Assembly (NCBI RefSeq): GCF_026212465.1
Contig: NC_080053.1
Location: forward strand, 14,828,449 to 14,892,448
Direction: 5' to 3'
Length of the DNA: 64,000 nucleotides
Source of the DNA: Amaranthus tricolor
Lineage: Eukaryota > Streptophyta > Magnoliopsida > Caryophyllales > Amaranthaceae
Part shown: one piece after another, positions 1-9,242 of the stretch
How positions within the stretch are numbered: position 1 is the first letter of the stretch
Layout of the letters: each line of letters begins with the position of its first letter
The notes under the pieces: model-generated
Told to the model about the DNA's origin: nothing
Seen by the model: the letters and a program-made list of their open reading frames with translations, nothing else
The model's database searches: none
Position numbers and translations under genes: made by a program

Positions 1-151
1 AGTTTAATATTTGGAAGAAATTACAAAAATCGGAATAAGGTTTAGGAATTAAAGGTGATTTGAATTAGATAACCAAAGGATTAGGAATTCGAAAAGAAAT
101 TTCGGAATAATTAATCGGAAGATTAAGATTAAGAAATTTGAGCCTGTTACA
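1..151 (-). repeat. Partial 3' LTR of the Tekay-type element
   Basis: On the minus strand it starts TGTAACAGGCTC at position 151 and runs off the window at position 1. The 151 visible bases match 19208-19358 with no difference that I can see. It directly follows the polypurine tract. Confidence 0.9.
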
Positions 152-152
152 A

Positions 153-166
153 CTCTTTCCCCCTTT
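153..166 (-). other. Polypurine tract of the Tekay-type element
   Basis: The minus strand reads AAAGGGGGAAAGAG, ending one base before the LTR start. It is the expected plus-strand DNA primer site for reverse transcription, and its position fixes both orientation and LTR boundary. Confidence 0.85.
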
Positions 167-185
167 AGATAGTTTCGTCCCGAAA

Positions 186-2876
186 CTAGGACTTACCAAA
201 AAGGTTAGGATAACGCTCTCTCATGTCGACCTCTTTTTCCCAAGTTGCCTCTTCAACCCCGTGGTTTGACCACAAAACCTTGACCAATGGAATCCTCGAA
301 TTTCTCAACTCTTTTACTCGGGTATCTAAGATCCTGATTGGTCGTTCCTCATACACCAAAGACTCCTCAATCAAAAGCGGCTCGTGAGCTAGAACATGAG
401 ACGGATCATGAACATACTTCCTCAACTGTGAAACATGGAACACATTATGAACTTTTGCTAAACTTGGAGGTAAAGCCAACTCATAAGAAACTTCCCCGAC
501 TCTCCTTAGGATCTCAAAAGATCCAATAAATTTTGGACTCAACTTTCCTCGAACTCCAAAACGCTGGACACCCCTTGTAGGTGAAACCTTTAGGAAAACC
601 TTGTCGCCAACCTCAAATTGCAACATCTTTCGACGATTATCAGCATAACTCTTTTGTCGGCTCTGTGCTGCTCTCATGTTCTGTTGAACAATCTTTAGAG
701 CATCAATGGATTCCTGAATCACATCTGGACCTTCGGGAATGGTCCTATCCATCAAATCCCAACACAAAGGTACTCGACACTTCCTTCCATAAAGAGCTTC
801 ATACGGTGCCATCCTAATACTAGATTGGAAACTGTTGTTGTAGGCGAACTCCACCATCGGCAATTTATCTTCCCAAGAACCCTCAAAGTCCAACACACAA
901 CATCTCAAAAGATCCTCTAAAGTCTGAATAGTTCTCTCAGTCTGACCATCAGTCGCAGGATGAAAAGTAGTACTCAAGCACAACTTACTCCCAAAAGCTT
1001 CCTGCAACTTTTCCCAAAACCTCGATAAAAACTTCGGATCCCTATCCGAAACAATAGTCCTCGGAACACCATGAAGTCTGACAATCTCTCGGACATAGGC
1101 ATCTGCTAATTGCTTGGCCCCCCAAGTATTCTTCATTGGCACAAATCTAGCGACCTTGGTCAATCTATCAACAATGACCCAAATAACATCATTCCCTCGC
1201 TGGGTCCTTGGCAGCCCTACCACAAAGTCCATAGAAATCGAGTCCCACTTCCAATCTGGGACAGGCAACGGTTGAAGCAACCCTGAACGCTTTTGTCTCT
1301 CGAACTTTACCCTCTGGCAGACTAGGCACTTAGACACAAAATCAGGGACATCTTTCCTTAGACCTTTCCACCAAAATATCTCTCTTATCTCCTCAATCAT
1401 CTTATCTCGACCTGGATGCAAATGAAATAAACTTTGATGACCTTCCTTCAGAATCTCATTCTTCAATTCAAATTGATTTGGAACACACAATCTACCGTTC
1501 ATCCTCAACTCTCCTCTTTCTCCTAACTCAAAAGCATCAGTCTCATTTTTCTCAACTCTATGGATCAACTCAACAATCTCTGGATCCTCAAGTTGTGCCT
1601 CAATTATACGATCAAACAAAGTAGGTTGTATAGTCATTGCTCCCAAATACTGACCAACCTCGTGTCGACTACAAATCTCTAATCCCAAACTCTGCATCTC
1701 ACGATACAACTCCCATGGTACAGACATAATGGCATTCACAGACACTCTCGGTCTCTTACTCAAGGCATCAGTTACCTTATTCGCTTTTCCAGGGTGGTAC
1801 ACAATTTCAAGATCATAATCCTTAATAACCTCAAGCCACCGCCTTTGGCGCATGTTCAATTCTTTTTGGTTGAAGACATACCTCAAATTTTGATGATCAG
1901 TGTAGATCTTACACGGTAACCCATACAAATAATGTCTCCACAACTTCAAAGCAAAGATCACTGCAGCAAGTTCAATGTCATGCACGGGGTAATTCACCTC
2001 ATGTGGCCTTAACTGCCTCGATGCATAAGCTATGACCTTTCTTTCTTGCATAAGTACACAACCTAAACCTTCGAATGAAGCATCACAATAGACCTCGAAT
2101 GGCTTGTTACAATCAGGCATTGCTAAAACAGGGGCGGTAGTAAGTCTTTTCTTTAATTCCTCGAAAGCAATTGTGTGCCTCTCATTCCACTGAAATCGTA
2201 TCCCTTTCTTCAACAGCTTAAACATGGGACGAGCAACCTTAGAAAAGTTTTCAACATATTTCCTATAGTACCCAGCTAATCCTAAAAAGCTCCGAACTTC
2301 AGTCACATTTCTAGGAATCGGCCAGTCCGTTATTGCTTTAATCTTCTCAGGATCTACAGAAATTCCACCCTTAGACACCATATGACCTAGAAAAGAAATT
2401 TCCTCAAGCCTAAACTCACACTTACTAAACTTCCCATACAATTTCTCTTTTCTCAAAAGCTCTAGAATCATTCTCAAGTGTTCTTCATGTTCTTCCCTAC
2501 TCCTTGAATATACCAAAATATCATCGATAAAAACAATCACGAATTTATCCAAATAAGGACGAAGATACCTCTGCATCAAATCCATAAATGCTGCAGGTGC
2601 ATTTGTTAACCCAAATGGCATCACCAAAAACTCATAATGTCCATATCGGGTCCGAAATGCTGTTTTAGAAACATCCTCCTTGGCTATCCTCAATTGATGA
2701 TATCCAGACCTTAAATCAATCTTCGAGAACACCTGAGCGCCTCTTAGCTGATCAAACAAATCATCTATCCTGGGCAAAGGGTAACGGTTCTTAATGGTGA
2801 TCTTATTAATCTCCCTATAATCAATACACAATCTCATCGTTCCATCCTTCTTCTTCACAAACAGAACAGGGGCTCC
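186..2876 (-). CDS. pol: Tekay-type pol: reverse transcriptase, RNase H, integrase, chromodomain
   Basis: About 890 uninterrupted codons downstream of an in-frame TAG (2877-2879) that separates it from gag-protease; the first Met (2858) is not a real start. Domains in order: RT with IDYREINKI near the start and the catalytic [10 protein letters not shown] near residue 110; RNase H with the YCDAS, DIELAA and YTDHQNL motifs (about 255-330); integrase with an HHCC zinc finger ending in CLVCQRVK (about 480-515); the DDE core beginning at SMDFVVGLP, with SDRDPKF and a [16 protein letters not shown] segment (about 540-650); and a C-terminal degenerate chromodomain ([20 protein letters not shown] then EEATWE, about 840-880), thought to help target insertion to heterochromatin. 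I see no frameshift. Apart from the one stop codon it looks complete, as expected of a recent insertion. Confidence 0.92.
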   Translation of the reverse strand, partial: GAPVLFVKKKDGTMRLCIDYREINKITIKNRYPLPRIDDLFDQLRGAQVFSKIDLRSGYHQLRIAKEDVSKTAFRTRYGHYEFLVMPFGLTNAPAAFMDLMQRYLRPYLDKFVIVFIDDILVYSRSREEHEEHLRMILELLRKEKLYGKFSKCEFRLEEISFLGHMVSKGGISVDPEKIKAITDWPIPRNVTEVRSFLGLAGYYRKYVENFSKVARPMFKLLKKGIRFQWNERHTIAFEELKKRLTTAPVLAMPDCNKPFEVYCDASFEGLGCVLMQERKVIAYASRQLRPHEVNYPVHDIELAAVIFALKLWRHYLYGLPCKIYTDHQNLRYVFNQKELNMRQRRWLEVIKDYDLEIVYHPGKANKVTDALSKRPRVSVNAIMSVPWELYREMQSLGLEICSRHEVGQYLGAMTIQPTLFDRIIEAQLEDPEIVELIHRVEKNETDAFELGERGELRMNGRLCVPNQFELKNEILKEGHQSLFHLHPGRDKMIEEIREIFWWKGLRKDVPDFVSKCLVCQRVKFERQKRSGLLQPLPVPDWKWDSISMDFVVGLPRTQRGNDVIWVIVDRLTKVARFVPMKNTWGAKQLADAYVREIVRLHGVPRTIVSDRDPKFLSRFWEKLQEAFGSKLCLSTTFHPATDGQTERTIQTLEDLLRCCVLDFEGSWEDKLPMVEFAYNNSFQSSIRMAPYEALYGRKCRVPLCWDLMDRTIPEGPDVIQESIDALKIVQQNMRAAQSRQKSYADNRRKMLQFEVGDKVFLKVSPTRGVQRFGVRGKLSPKFIGSFEILRRVGEVSYELALPPSLAKVHNVFHVSQLRKYVHDPSHVLAHEPLLIEESLVYEERPIRILDTRVKELRNSRIPLVKVLWSNHGVEEATWEKEVDMRERYPNLFGKS

Positions 2877-4523
2877 CTAGGGTGACACACTAGGTCGGAT
2901 AAAACCTTTCTCCAATAACTCATCTAATTGCTTTTTCAATTCGGCTAACTCAGCTGGAGTAAAACGATACGGAGTCCTAGAGATAGGGGTGGCATCAGGA
3001 ATTAGATCTATATGAAAGTCAACCTCTCTCATTGGAGGTAAACCAGGTAGATCCTCAGGGAAAACATCAGGGTAATCACAAACAATTGGGGTTTCCTCAA
3101 GACATAACTTGATTTTCTCCTCACTACTAGCAATAAAACACAAATATCCCTTATCTCCATGTTTAATCATCTCAATGGCTTGAACTGCAGAAATGGTTTG
3201 AATGGGAAACACAGAATTCTTCCTAATCAAACATTCTCCACCTGGAGCCTTAACCCGAACGATCTTCTCTTTACAAAAAATCTCCGCATGATGACGTCCC
3301 AACCAGTCCATCCCCAAAATAATATCATATGTACCCAACTCAAACACTATTAAATCGGCAGTTAGATGGTTGTCCGAAATCTTAAGAGGGAAATTAGGAA
3401 AGATAGGGTCACATAGGAATGGTGAACCGTCAGGTAATAGAATTTGGAGATTAAATTTTTGAGGTTCAAGAGAGATAGAGGATTTATGAAGGAAAGAAGA
3501 AGAGATAAAAGATCGGTCAGCTCCTGAATCAAAAAGAATATGAGCCAAAGAGTCTCCTACGACAAAGTGACCAGAAATGACCTTACCCTCAAACGCCTGA
3601 TGAAGATTGTCTACATGGTTGCTAATAGCGTGCAAACCGGCAGTCCTCCTAGCTACAATACTCTGAACATTTCCTGAAGAACTAGGAGCTCCATAATTAC
3701 CAGTACTACTAGCTCCCAACTGGATCCCTTCTCGGCATTTAGTGGAAACATGACCCTCCTTTTTGCATTTGAAGCAAATGATCTTCCCAGTGCATGAACG
3801 ACCTCGGTGATCCTTACCACATAAGCGACACTTCCAAACTGTGACTCTTGTTGAAGTTGTTGGTTGGAACGGCTTGCGATCCCAATTGGTTGGCTTCTTG
3901 TTCCTGTTGTTGTTGCCTCCACCACATTTTCTTTTGTTGGTGTTGTCCTCCTTGTCAAGGATCCTCTCATACTCAAGCGCTCGATCGTAGAGATCTCGGA
4001 AGTCAGAATTCTTCCCAATCCCCTTTTGGATCTTAAGATTAAGACCCTCGAAGAAGCGGGATGCACGAACACTTTCTTTGCTTACAATGTCAGAAGCAAA
4101 TCGAGACAGCTCATTGAACTTACAACTGTACTCAATCACGGTCATAAGACCCTGACGAAGATGTAAGAACTCATTCTCCTTTTTCCGTTGGAGTGATGGC
4201 GGATAGAATTGTTGACGAAGAGTTATAAGGAAATCATCCCAAAAGGTATCAGTCATAGTGGCCTTGATAGAACGCCACCATAACTCTGCTGGACCAGATA
4301 GGTAGAAGGAAGCCAGCTTTACTTTTAGGTGCGCTGGACAATTAATGACCTCTAAAAGATTCTCCATCTCTGCGAGCCAATTCTCGAAGCGAGCCGGATC
4401 AACTTCTCCGTCGTATTGCGGCGGACGATGATATGCCATATTCTTAAAGTATTTCCCGTCGTCATTGGCCTCTTGAGCCTGATTCTCCATGAGGGTGATC
4501 AGTCGCTCATTTGTCCTTTCCAT
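2877..4523 (-). CDS. gag: Tekay-type gag and aspartic protease
   Basis: 548 codons. The gag part has the conserved retrotransposon gag fold (PPQYDGEVDPARFENWLAEM near residue 35; AELWWRSIKA near 80), a basic linker and a zinc knuckle C-x2-C-x4-H-x4-C (CFKCKKEGHVSTKC, about 250). The protease follows, with the active-site motif LFDSGADRSFIS near residue 330, and then the RT N-terminal linker. The ORF stops at TAG (2877-2879), at a position where the family normally has a tryptophan in the start of RT, so gag-pol was originally one frame. Met 4523 is the first in-frame ATG left. The frame stays open further upstream (to a stop near 5810 if the hAT insertion is skipped), so the hAT element at 4581-5791 sits at or just before the original N-terminus. 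Confidence 0.9.
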   Translation of the reverse strand: MERTNERLITLMENQAQEANDDGKYFKNMAYHRPPQYDGEVDPARFENWLAEMENLLEVINCPAHLKVKLASFYLSGPAELWWRSIKATMTDTFWDDFLITLRQQFYPPSLQRKKENEFLHLRQGLMTVIEYSCKFNELSRFASDIVSKESVRASRFFEGLNLKIQKGIGKNSDFRDLYDRALEYERILDKEDNTNKRKCGGGNNNRNKKPTNWDRKPFQPTTSTRVTVWKCRLCGKDHRGRSCTGKIICFKCKKEGHVSTKCREGIQLGASSTGNYGAPSSSGNVQSIVARRTAGLHAISNHVDNLHQAFEGKVISGHFVVGDSLAHILFDSGADRSFISSSFLHKSSISLEPQKFNLQILLPDGSPFLCDPIFPNFPLKISDNHLTADLIVFELGTYDIILGMDWLGRHHAEIFCKEKIVRVKAPGGECLIRKNSVFPIQTISAVQAIEMIKHGDKGYLCFIASSEEKIKLCLEETPIVCDYPDVFPEDLPGLPPMREVDFHIDLIPDATPISRTPYRFTPAELAELKKQLDELLEKGFIRPSVSP

Positions 4524-4910
4524 CCGAGCTAGTTGTGCTTCTAGCTCTTGAACTCTAGCTTCGTGATCAGATGAAGTTACTAGGGCTGAACAGGGTTTGG
4601 TCTAAACCGTAAACCAAACCGGACCAAACCGTAATTTAAGTATTTGTTCTGGTCTACGGTCTGAATGGTCTGGTCCGGTTTTTTTTTTCTTTTAAACGGT
4701 TTACGGTCCGGTCCCGGTTTTTAAATTTGTAGACCAAACCGGACCAATAAACCGTAATAGACTCTAATATTAGGGATTACTGATTAGGGCAAACATTAGA
4801 TAAGCTTCAACGGTTCAACCCATCCTGCATTCCTGCTGCCGCCCGTAAATTAGAAAAGCTTCCCAGGCCCAGCAATCCAGCATCCTCTCTTCTTCTTCCT
4901 CGCATCCTGC

Positions 4911-5022
4911 CCAGGTCTGAGACGCCACGCCATCGAATCTTCTTCTTCCTCGCTTCCTTCCCAGCGCCCAGCAGCCCAGGTCTGAGACGCCATCGACTTT
5001 TCTTCTTCCTCGCTTCCTTCAA
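4911..5022. repeat. Imperfect tandem duplication inside the hAT element
   Basis: Two copies, about 65 bp apart, of a segment containing CCCAGGTCTGAGACGCCA and then a CTTCTTCTTCCTCGCTTCC run. The ORFs on the minus strand here are by-products of this simple sequence. Confidence 0.7.
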
Positions 5023-5296
5023 CTCTACAAGCTTCAACCCATCGACGACGCTCTGCTTCTGTGGTTCTTCGACGCTCCTCCTCCAATCTCACCATTCACC
5101 ACGGAATCAAGTGTAGAATCTCGTAATGTAAGTATATTGGTTGATTTTTTGATTTTTTAGGGTTCTTTTTATCAGTAAATTCGAATTAGGGTTCTAAATA
5201 TACAGTTTTCAATTTTGTTTCAGTTGATTTCAGTTGATTTCAGTTTTCAATTCGAATTAGGGTTTTAAATATACAGCTTTTGGTTGATTTCAGTTG

Positions 5297-5640
5297 AATG
5301 TTAAATGAAATAATCTCATGTATTAAATTTCATGTTAATTGGAATTTGCAGTATTGGACGAATTAGGGTTCTAAATTGAGAATGTATTGAACGAATTTGC
5401 AGTATTGGACGAATTTGCAGTATTGATTTATTGAATGTTAAATGAAATAATCTCATGTATTAAATTTCATGTTAATTGAAATTTGTAGTAATGGAATTTG
5501 CAGTATTGGACGAATTAGGGTTCTAAATTGAGAATGTATTGAACGAATTTGCAGTATTGGACGAATTTGCAGTATTGGACGAATTTGCAGTATTGAATGT
5601 TAAATGAAATAATCTCATGTATTGAACATGATATAGCAAC
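5297..5640. repeat. Tandem repeat of about 140-160 bp inside the hAT element
   Basis: The phrase AATGTTAAATGAAATAATCTC recurs at about 5297, 5435 and 5596. The spacer between copies contains a variable number of an 18-bp unit (GAATTTGCAGTATTGGAC). The interior of the element has clearly grown by local duplication. Confidence 0.8.
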
Positions 5641-5799
5641 TGAAAAAAAATCGTAGACCAGACCAGACCAGACCGGTCTGGTCTGGTCTTTTGACTGGTC
5701 TGGTCTGGTCTGAAAAATTTCCAGACCGGAATTTCTGGTCTGGTCTGATTTTTCTGTCAAACCAGACCAGACCGGACCGTGTGCAGCCCTAGAAGTTAC

Positions 5800-6040
5800 G
5801 CCATTTCTTACCTAAAAAAAAATTTTTTAAACATGTGATTGACTTTCACATTAACTTAATTAATCTGGCACGTAATTTTACACATAGTCACATAAGCACA
5901 TAGAAAACAAATAGAATTTTTAGGAAGACTTGTTTTGAAAATCATTTGAAATTCTTTTCTTTTTTCTTTTTTTTTAATTTTTTTTTAGTCATCTATCGAG
6001 CCTTTCACATGGAACTAAAATTCCAAGATTCGAGTAACTT
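5800..6040 (-). other. 5' leader of the Tekay-type element
   Basis: About 240 bp of AT-rich untranslated sequence between PBS and gag on the minus strand, with no ORF. In-frame stops precede the gag coding frame. Confidence 0.7.
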
Positions 6041-6054
6041 TAGCTCTGATACCA
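6041..6054 (-). other. Primer binding site of the Tekay-type element
   Basis: The minus strand reads TGGTATCAGAGCTA two bases after the LTR end (CTACA). It is complementary to the 3' end of initiator methionine tRNA, the usual primer in this lineage. Confidence 0.9.
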
Positions 6055-6056
6055 CG

Positions 6057-6105
6057 TGTAGCAGGAGCGGCACTCTCGATACATAATTAACATTAATAAC
6101 TATAC
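6057..6105 (-). repeat. 3' part of the Tekay 5' LTR, cut off by the copia insertion
   Basis: These 49 bases, from the LTR terminus (plus strand TGTAGCAGG) to the TSD TATAC, are the remainder of the LTR that resumes at 16779. Together the two pieces give an LTR of about 2.6 kb, normal for Tekay. Confidence 0.85.
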
Positions 6106-7352
6106 TGTTGGCCTCTTAAGGTTTTGATGATGACTTCATTTTTAAATAAACAAACATATTTTTAGAGATTGTTTTGTAGGTATATATCCGGTTTAATTTG
6201 AATCGTTGATAAAGCCTATGACTTGATTCGTGGAAGTTGTACATGTCTCAAATATCCAAGAAGTTGGGCAATTGCTTTAGAAGTCAGTTTACTGTTCCTA
6301 GAGTTGAAGTCCTGACGAAAGTTGTAGATGGAGACAGTGCGTTGTTCCCCACGATACAGGTCTGAAGAAGACATTGACTGGAAGTTACGAAAATTACGTT
6401 TTTTGTTTTAGTTAATGTAAAAGGTTAAAATTTAATTAGTTGCTTAATTAAATTTATTTATTAATTGGCAAAATATTTTTAATACGCCTAAAAACATGGA
6501 GAAGACTAATTCCTTGTTTATCTCCTATAAACTCGGACATCCAAGAGACTTGTTCTCTACTTTGAATTAGTCTCCTACATTTTAGGATCTTCCTTTAACC
6601 CATGTAATATTAACCGTACAGCAGTTATGTTCCACTCCTACTTTCAACTAACTTCCCACTTTCTTTGGGAGCAAGTAAGTTTATGGAAGTCGTGGGGTAA
6701 GTGCATCTCATGGAGAACGTGGGCTGAGTGCACTGACGGCTGTTCCCTTTATAAAAGAGGGAAGCTACGGTTAAGCGGATATGAATAGAGAGTGTCCATT
6801 TAAGGGAGATCATTCAAAGAAAAATATTTTCTGTTTTTGAATGCCAATTAATTCATTATATTTTTCTTGAGCAACTAATTAATTTTAATCTTCATGAGAA
6901 TTGGCCTTGTAAAGGGTAATTGAGTGTTTTGTTGTAATTAGACTTATGGGAAGTCTAAGGGAATAAAGAATAGAATCGAGAGAAGAGAAAGAGAAGGAGA
7001 GAAAGAGAAGAGAAGAGAAGTAGGCCTAAGTAGAGAAGCTTTGAGTGAAGCATTTAGAGAATTGAGAAGCTTCAAGTGAAGCAAACATTGTTTTGTGTAA
7101 TTGTAATTGATTGCCTTAACATAGTGAGAATTTTGAAATCCCGGGGGTCGTGGTTTTTCCTTCTTATTAGGCCAAGAAGGTTTCCACGTAAAATCTTTGT
7201 CTCCTTTATTATTTTTCTTTTCGTTTTTGAGTTTAAGTTTTGTTCTTTACTTGATACAATTCCGCAAAAATTAGAGGCAAAAATCTTAAACCTACTACAC
7301 AACAATTCACCTCCCCTCTTGTTGCATTCGATCATCCATTAGCATTCCTACA
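6106..7352 (+). repeat. 5' LTR of the SIRE-type element
   Basis: Starts TGTTGGCCTC and ends CCTACA. It has a TATA box at 6750-6757 and a purine-rich GAGA tract at about 6978-7020 in the transcribed part. Small ORFs here on either strand are also present in the other LTR and are not genes. Confidence 0.93.
6750..6757 (+). promoter_or_regulatory. TATA box in the SIRE-type 5' LTR
   Basis: TATAAAAG preceded by GTTCCCTT. It is repeated at the same place in the 3' LTR (16171-16178). It is the likely promoter for the genomic RNA. Confidence 0.65.
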
Positions 7353-7354
7353 AT

Positions 7355-7370
7355 TGGTATCAGAGCCCTG
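7355..7370 (+). other. Primer binding site of the SIRE-type element
   Basis: TGGTATCAGAGCCCTG, two bases after the LTR end. It is complementary to initiator methionine tRNA. Confidence 0.9.
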
Positions 7371-7421
7371 TTCCTCATTTAATCAGGAAACCCTGAGAGC
7401 AGTATCCTGTTCCCTGGAAAG

Positions 7422-9236
7422 ATGTTGAAGATGAACGAGCGTATGGAAGAGGGGTACTCCACACAAAGGCCACCCATGTTCGATGGGAAATTCTATACTT
7501 ACTGGAAAAATAGAATGAAAATCTTCATAAAAGCCGAAAACTATCAAGTTTGGAGAGTCATTAAAATTGGAGACTTTGAGGTGACGACCATCAACTCCAA
7601 CAATGAAGCTGTTCCAAAACCAATCACTGAATATGAAAAAGAAGATTTTCAAAAGATGGAGATGAACGCTCTTGCTATCAAATTGCTTCACTGTGGTCTT
7701 GGACCCAATGAACACAATCGTATTATGGGTTGCAAAACTGCCAAGCAGATTTGGGACCTGCTAGAAGTTACTCATGAAGGTACTAGTGAAGTAAAGAGAT
7801 CCAAGATTGACTTGCTAATGTCCAAATATGAAAGATTCGTCATGGAACCGAGGGAAAACATTCAAGAGATGTTCACTAGGTTCACAAATATTACGAATGA
7901 ATTATTCTCTCTTGGTAGAATCATTCCCGTTGATGAACAAGTTAGGAAAGTACTTAGGAGTCTTCCTCAAGACGAACGCTGGAGAGCAAAGGTCACTGCC
8001 ATCCAGGAGTCCAAAGATTTCACCAAGTTTAATTTGGAAGAGCTGGCTGGTTCTCTAATGACCCATGAATTGCATTTGGGAACCGCTGACAGTTCCCGAA
8101 ACAAAGGATTGGCTCTGGCAGCAGATGATAGTGAAGAATCAGAAGATGGTGAAGAGGAAGCAGCTTTGTTGGCACGTAAATTCAAAAAATTCTTCAGGAA
8201 CAGAAGATATGAAAATCAAAGAAATAATAAAGAAAAGGGAACTACTAACTTGAAGACAAATTTTAAATGCCACAAATGCGGGAGCACTGAACACTTCATC
8301 AAGGATTGCCCTCAATGGAAAAATGAGAAGGGCATGGGAAAAGCAAGAGAATTTGGAAGACAATATAAGAAGGGAAACTTCAAAACTGATTTTAGAAAAG
8401 CAATGATTGCAGCTTGGGGAGATACGGAGAGCGAGGCTGAGACAGAAACTCCAGTGGAAGAAGAAATAGCAAACCTGTGTCTTATGGCATCTCATGAAGA
8501 GTCTAAAGAAAAAGAGGTAATGTCTTCTAGTCCATCTCTTAAACAACTGTCTAAACTCAGTAAGAATAAATTAATTAAGTTGCTCTTGGAGACACAAGAG
8601 AAATTAGAAAAACAGAATACCAAGTGTCTCCAAATCGAGAAAGACCTCAACTCAAACAAGGATCATGTATCCTATCTAAATTCATTTAGAATAGATGTAC
8701 AAAGCAAATTTTTTAATTTGCTAGATCAGAATGTTGTTTTGAAAGAGACAATTGAGAAATTGAAACAAGAATTTATTTTCCTTAGTATCGAAATGAATCA
8801 AAACAGATTGTTAGGATTAAGTAAAGATGCAAACAATATATCTACTCACATGGTTAACACTGAATTTCAAAAGTTGAAATCAAAATTAGAATCCTACGAA
8901 ATTGAAAATGAAAATTTGAAAAATAAAATAAACTTAAGAGGAAAAGGGAAATTCAATGAAATTCCCAAATGGATTCTAAATGCTAAAATCAAAAGTAAAG
9001 AAGGACTAGGCTATATGAAGAATGATAAAAAGAAAAAGGTCTATGTAGATCTCCCTAGTAGCAAAATATGTTCCTTCTGTGGTAAAAGTGGACACCTGAA
9101 ACATCAATGTATAAAGAAGGAACAGCATATCAAAGCAAATAAAAATTATGTCGAACGAATATGGATTAAGAAATGTGATTCAAGTATTGTCGACAAGGAA
9201 CCCAAGGATGAATGGGTTCCTGTACCTAACCATTAG
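7422..9236 (+). CDS. gag: SIRE-type gag
   Basis: 604 codons forming the capsid/nucleocapsid precursor. The ATG at 7422 lies 52 bases after the PBS and is the first good start. The N-terminal part (about 15-60) is the copia gag head with RPPMFDGKFYTYWKNRMKIF. A UBN2-type capsid region follows (about 85-220, with KQIWDLLEVTHEGTSEVK). Two zinc knuckles are present: CHKCGSTEHFIKDC near 283 and CSFCGKSGHLKHQC near 547, separated by a long lysine/glutamate-rich, probably coiled-coil stretch. Two knuckles and this length are characteristic of SIRE/Maximus. The ORF ends at TAG (9234-9236), in the same frame as pol. Confidence 0.93.
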   Translation: MLKMNERMEEGYSTQRPPMFDGKFYTYWKNRMKIFIKAENYQVWRVIKIGDFEVTTINSNNEAVPKPITEYEKEDFQKMEMNALAIKLLHCGLGPNEHNRIMGCKTAKQIWDLLEVTHEGTSEVKRSKIDLLMSKYERFVMEPRENIQEMFTRFTNITNELFSLGRIIPVDEQVRKVLRSLPQDERWRAKVTAIQESKDFTKFNLEELAGSLMTHELHLGTADSSRNKGLALAADDSEESEDGEEEAALLARKFKKFFRNRRYENQRNNKEKGTTNLKTNFKCHKCGSTEHFIKDCPQWKNEKGMGKAREFGRQYKKGNFKTDFRKAMIAAWGDTESEAETETPVEEEIANLCLMASHEESKEKEVMSSSPSLKQLSKLSKNKLIKLLLETQEKLEKQNTKCLQIEKDLNSNKDHVSYLNSFRIDVQSKFFNLLDQNVVLKETIEKLKQEFIFLSIEMNQNRLLGLSKDANNISTHMVNTEFQKLKSKLESYEIENENLKNKINLRGKGKFNEIPKWILNAKIKSKEGLGYMKNDKKKKVYVDLPSSKICSFCGKSGHLKHQCIKKEQHIKANKNYVERIWIKKCDSSIVDKEPKDEWVPVPNH

Positions 9237-9242
9237 TTTGCT

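Larger units (their letters stand above)
4581..5791. mobile_element. Non-autonomous hAT element
   Basis: The 1211-bp element starts TAGGGCTGAACAGG and ends CAGCCCTA, giving an 8-bp terminal inverted repeat. It is flanked by the perfect 8-bp target duplication GAAGTTAC (4573-4580 and 5792-5799), the diagnostic length for hAT. Both arms are built of short repeats of the GGTCTG/AAACCGGACC type (4600-4750 and 5655-5780). The interior has no transposase. It looks like an untranslated exon followed by an intron: a CT-rich stretch and then AATGTAAGTATATT near 5125. It therefore appears to be a deletion derivative of a larger hAT. Confidence 0.9.

Noticed and set aside
3653..4166. Overlapping ORFs on both strands in gag
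   Set aside because: They are alternative frames of the Tekay gag, which has clear domain support.
7072..7342. 87- and 88-codon ORFs repeated at 16493-16763
   Set aside because: They are in both LTRs on opposite strands of the same sequence, with no recognisable motif.
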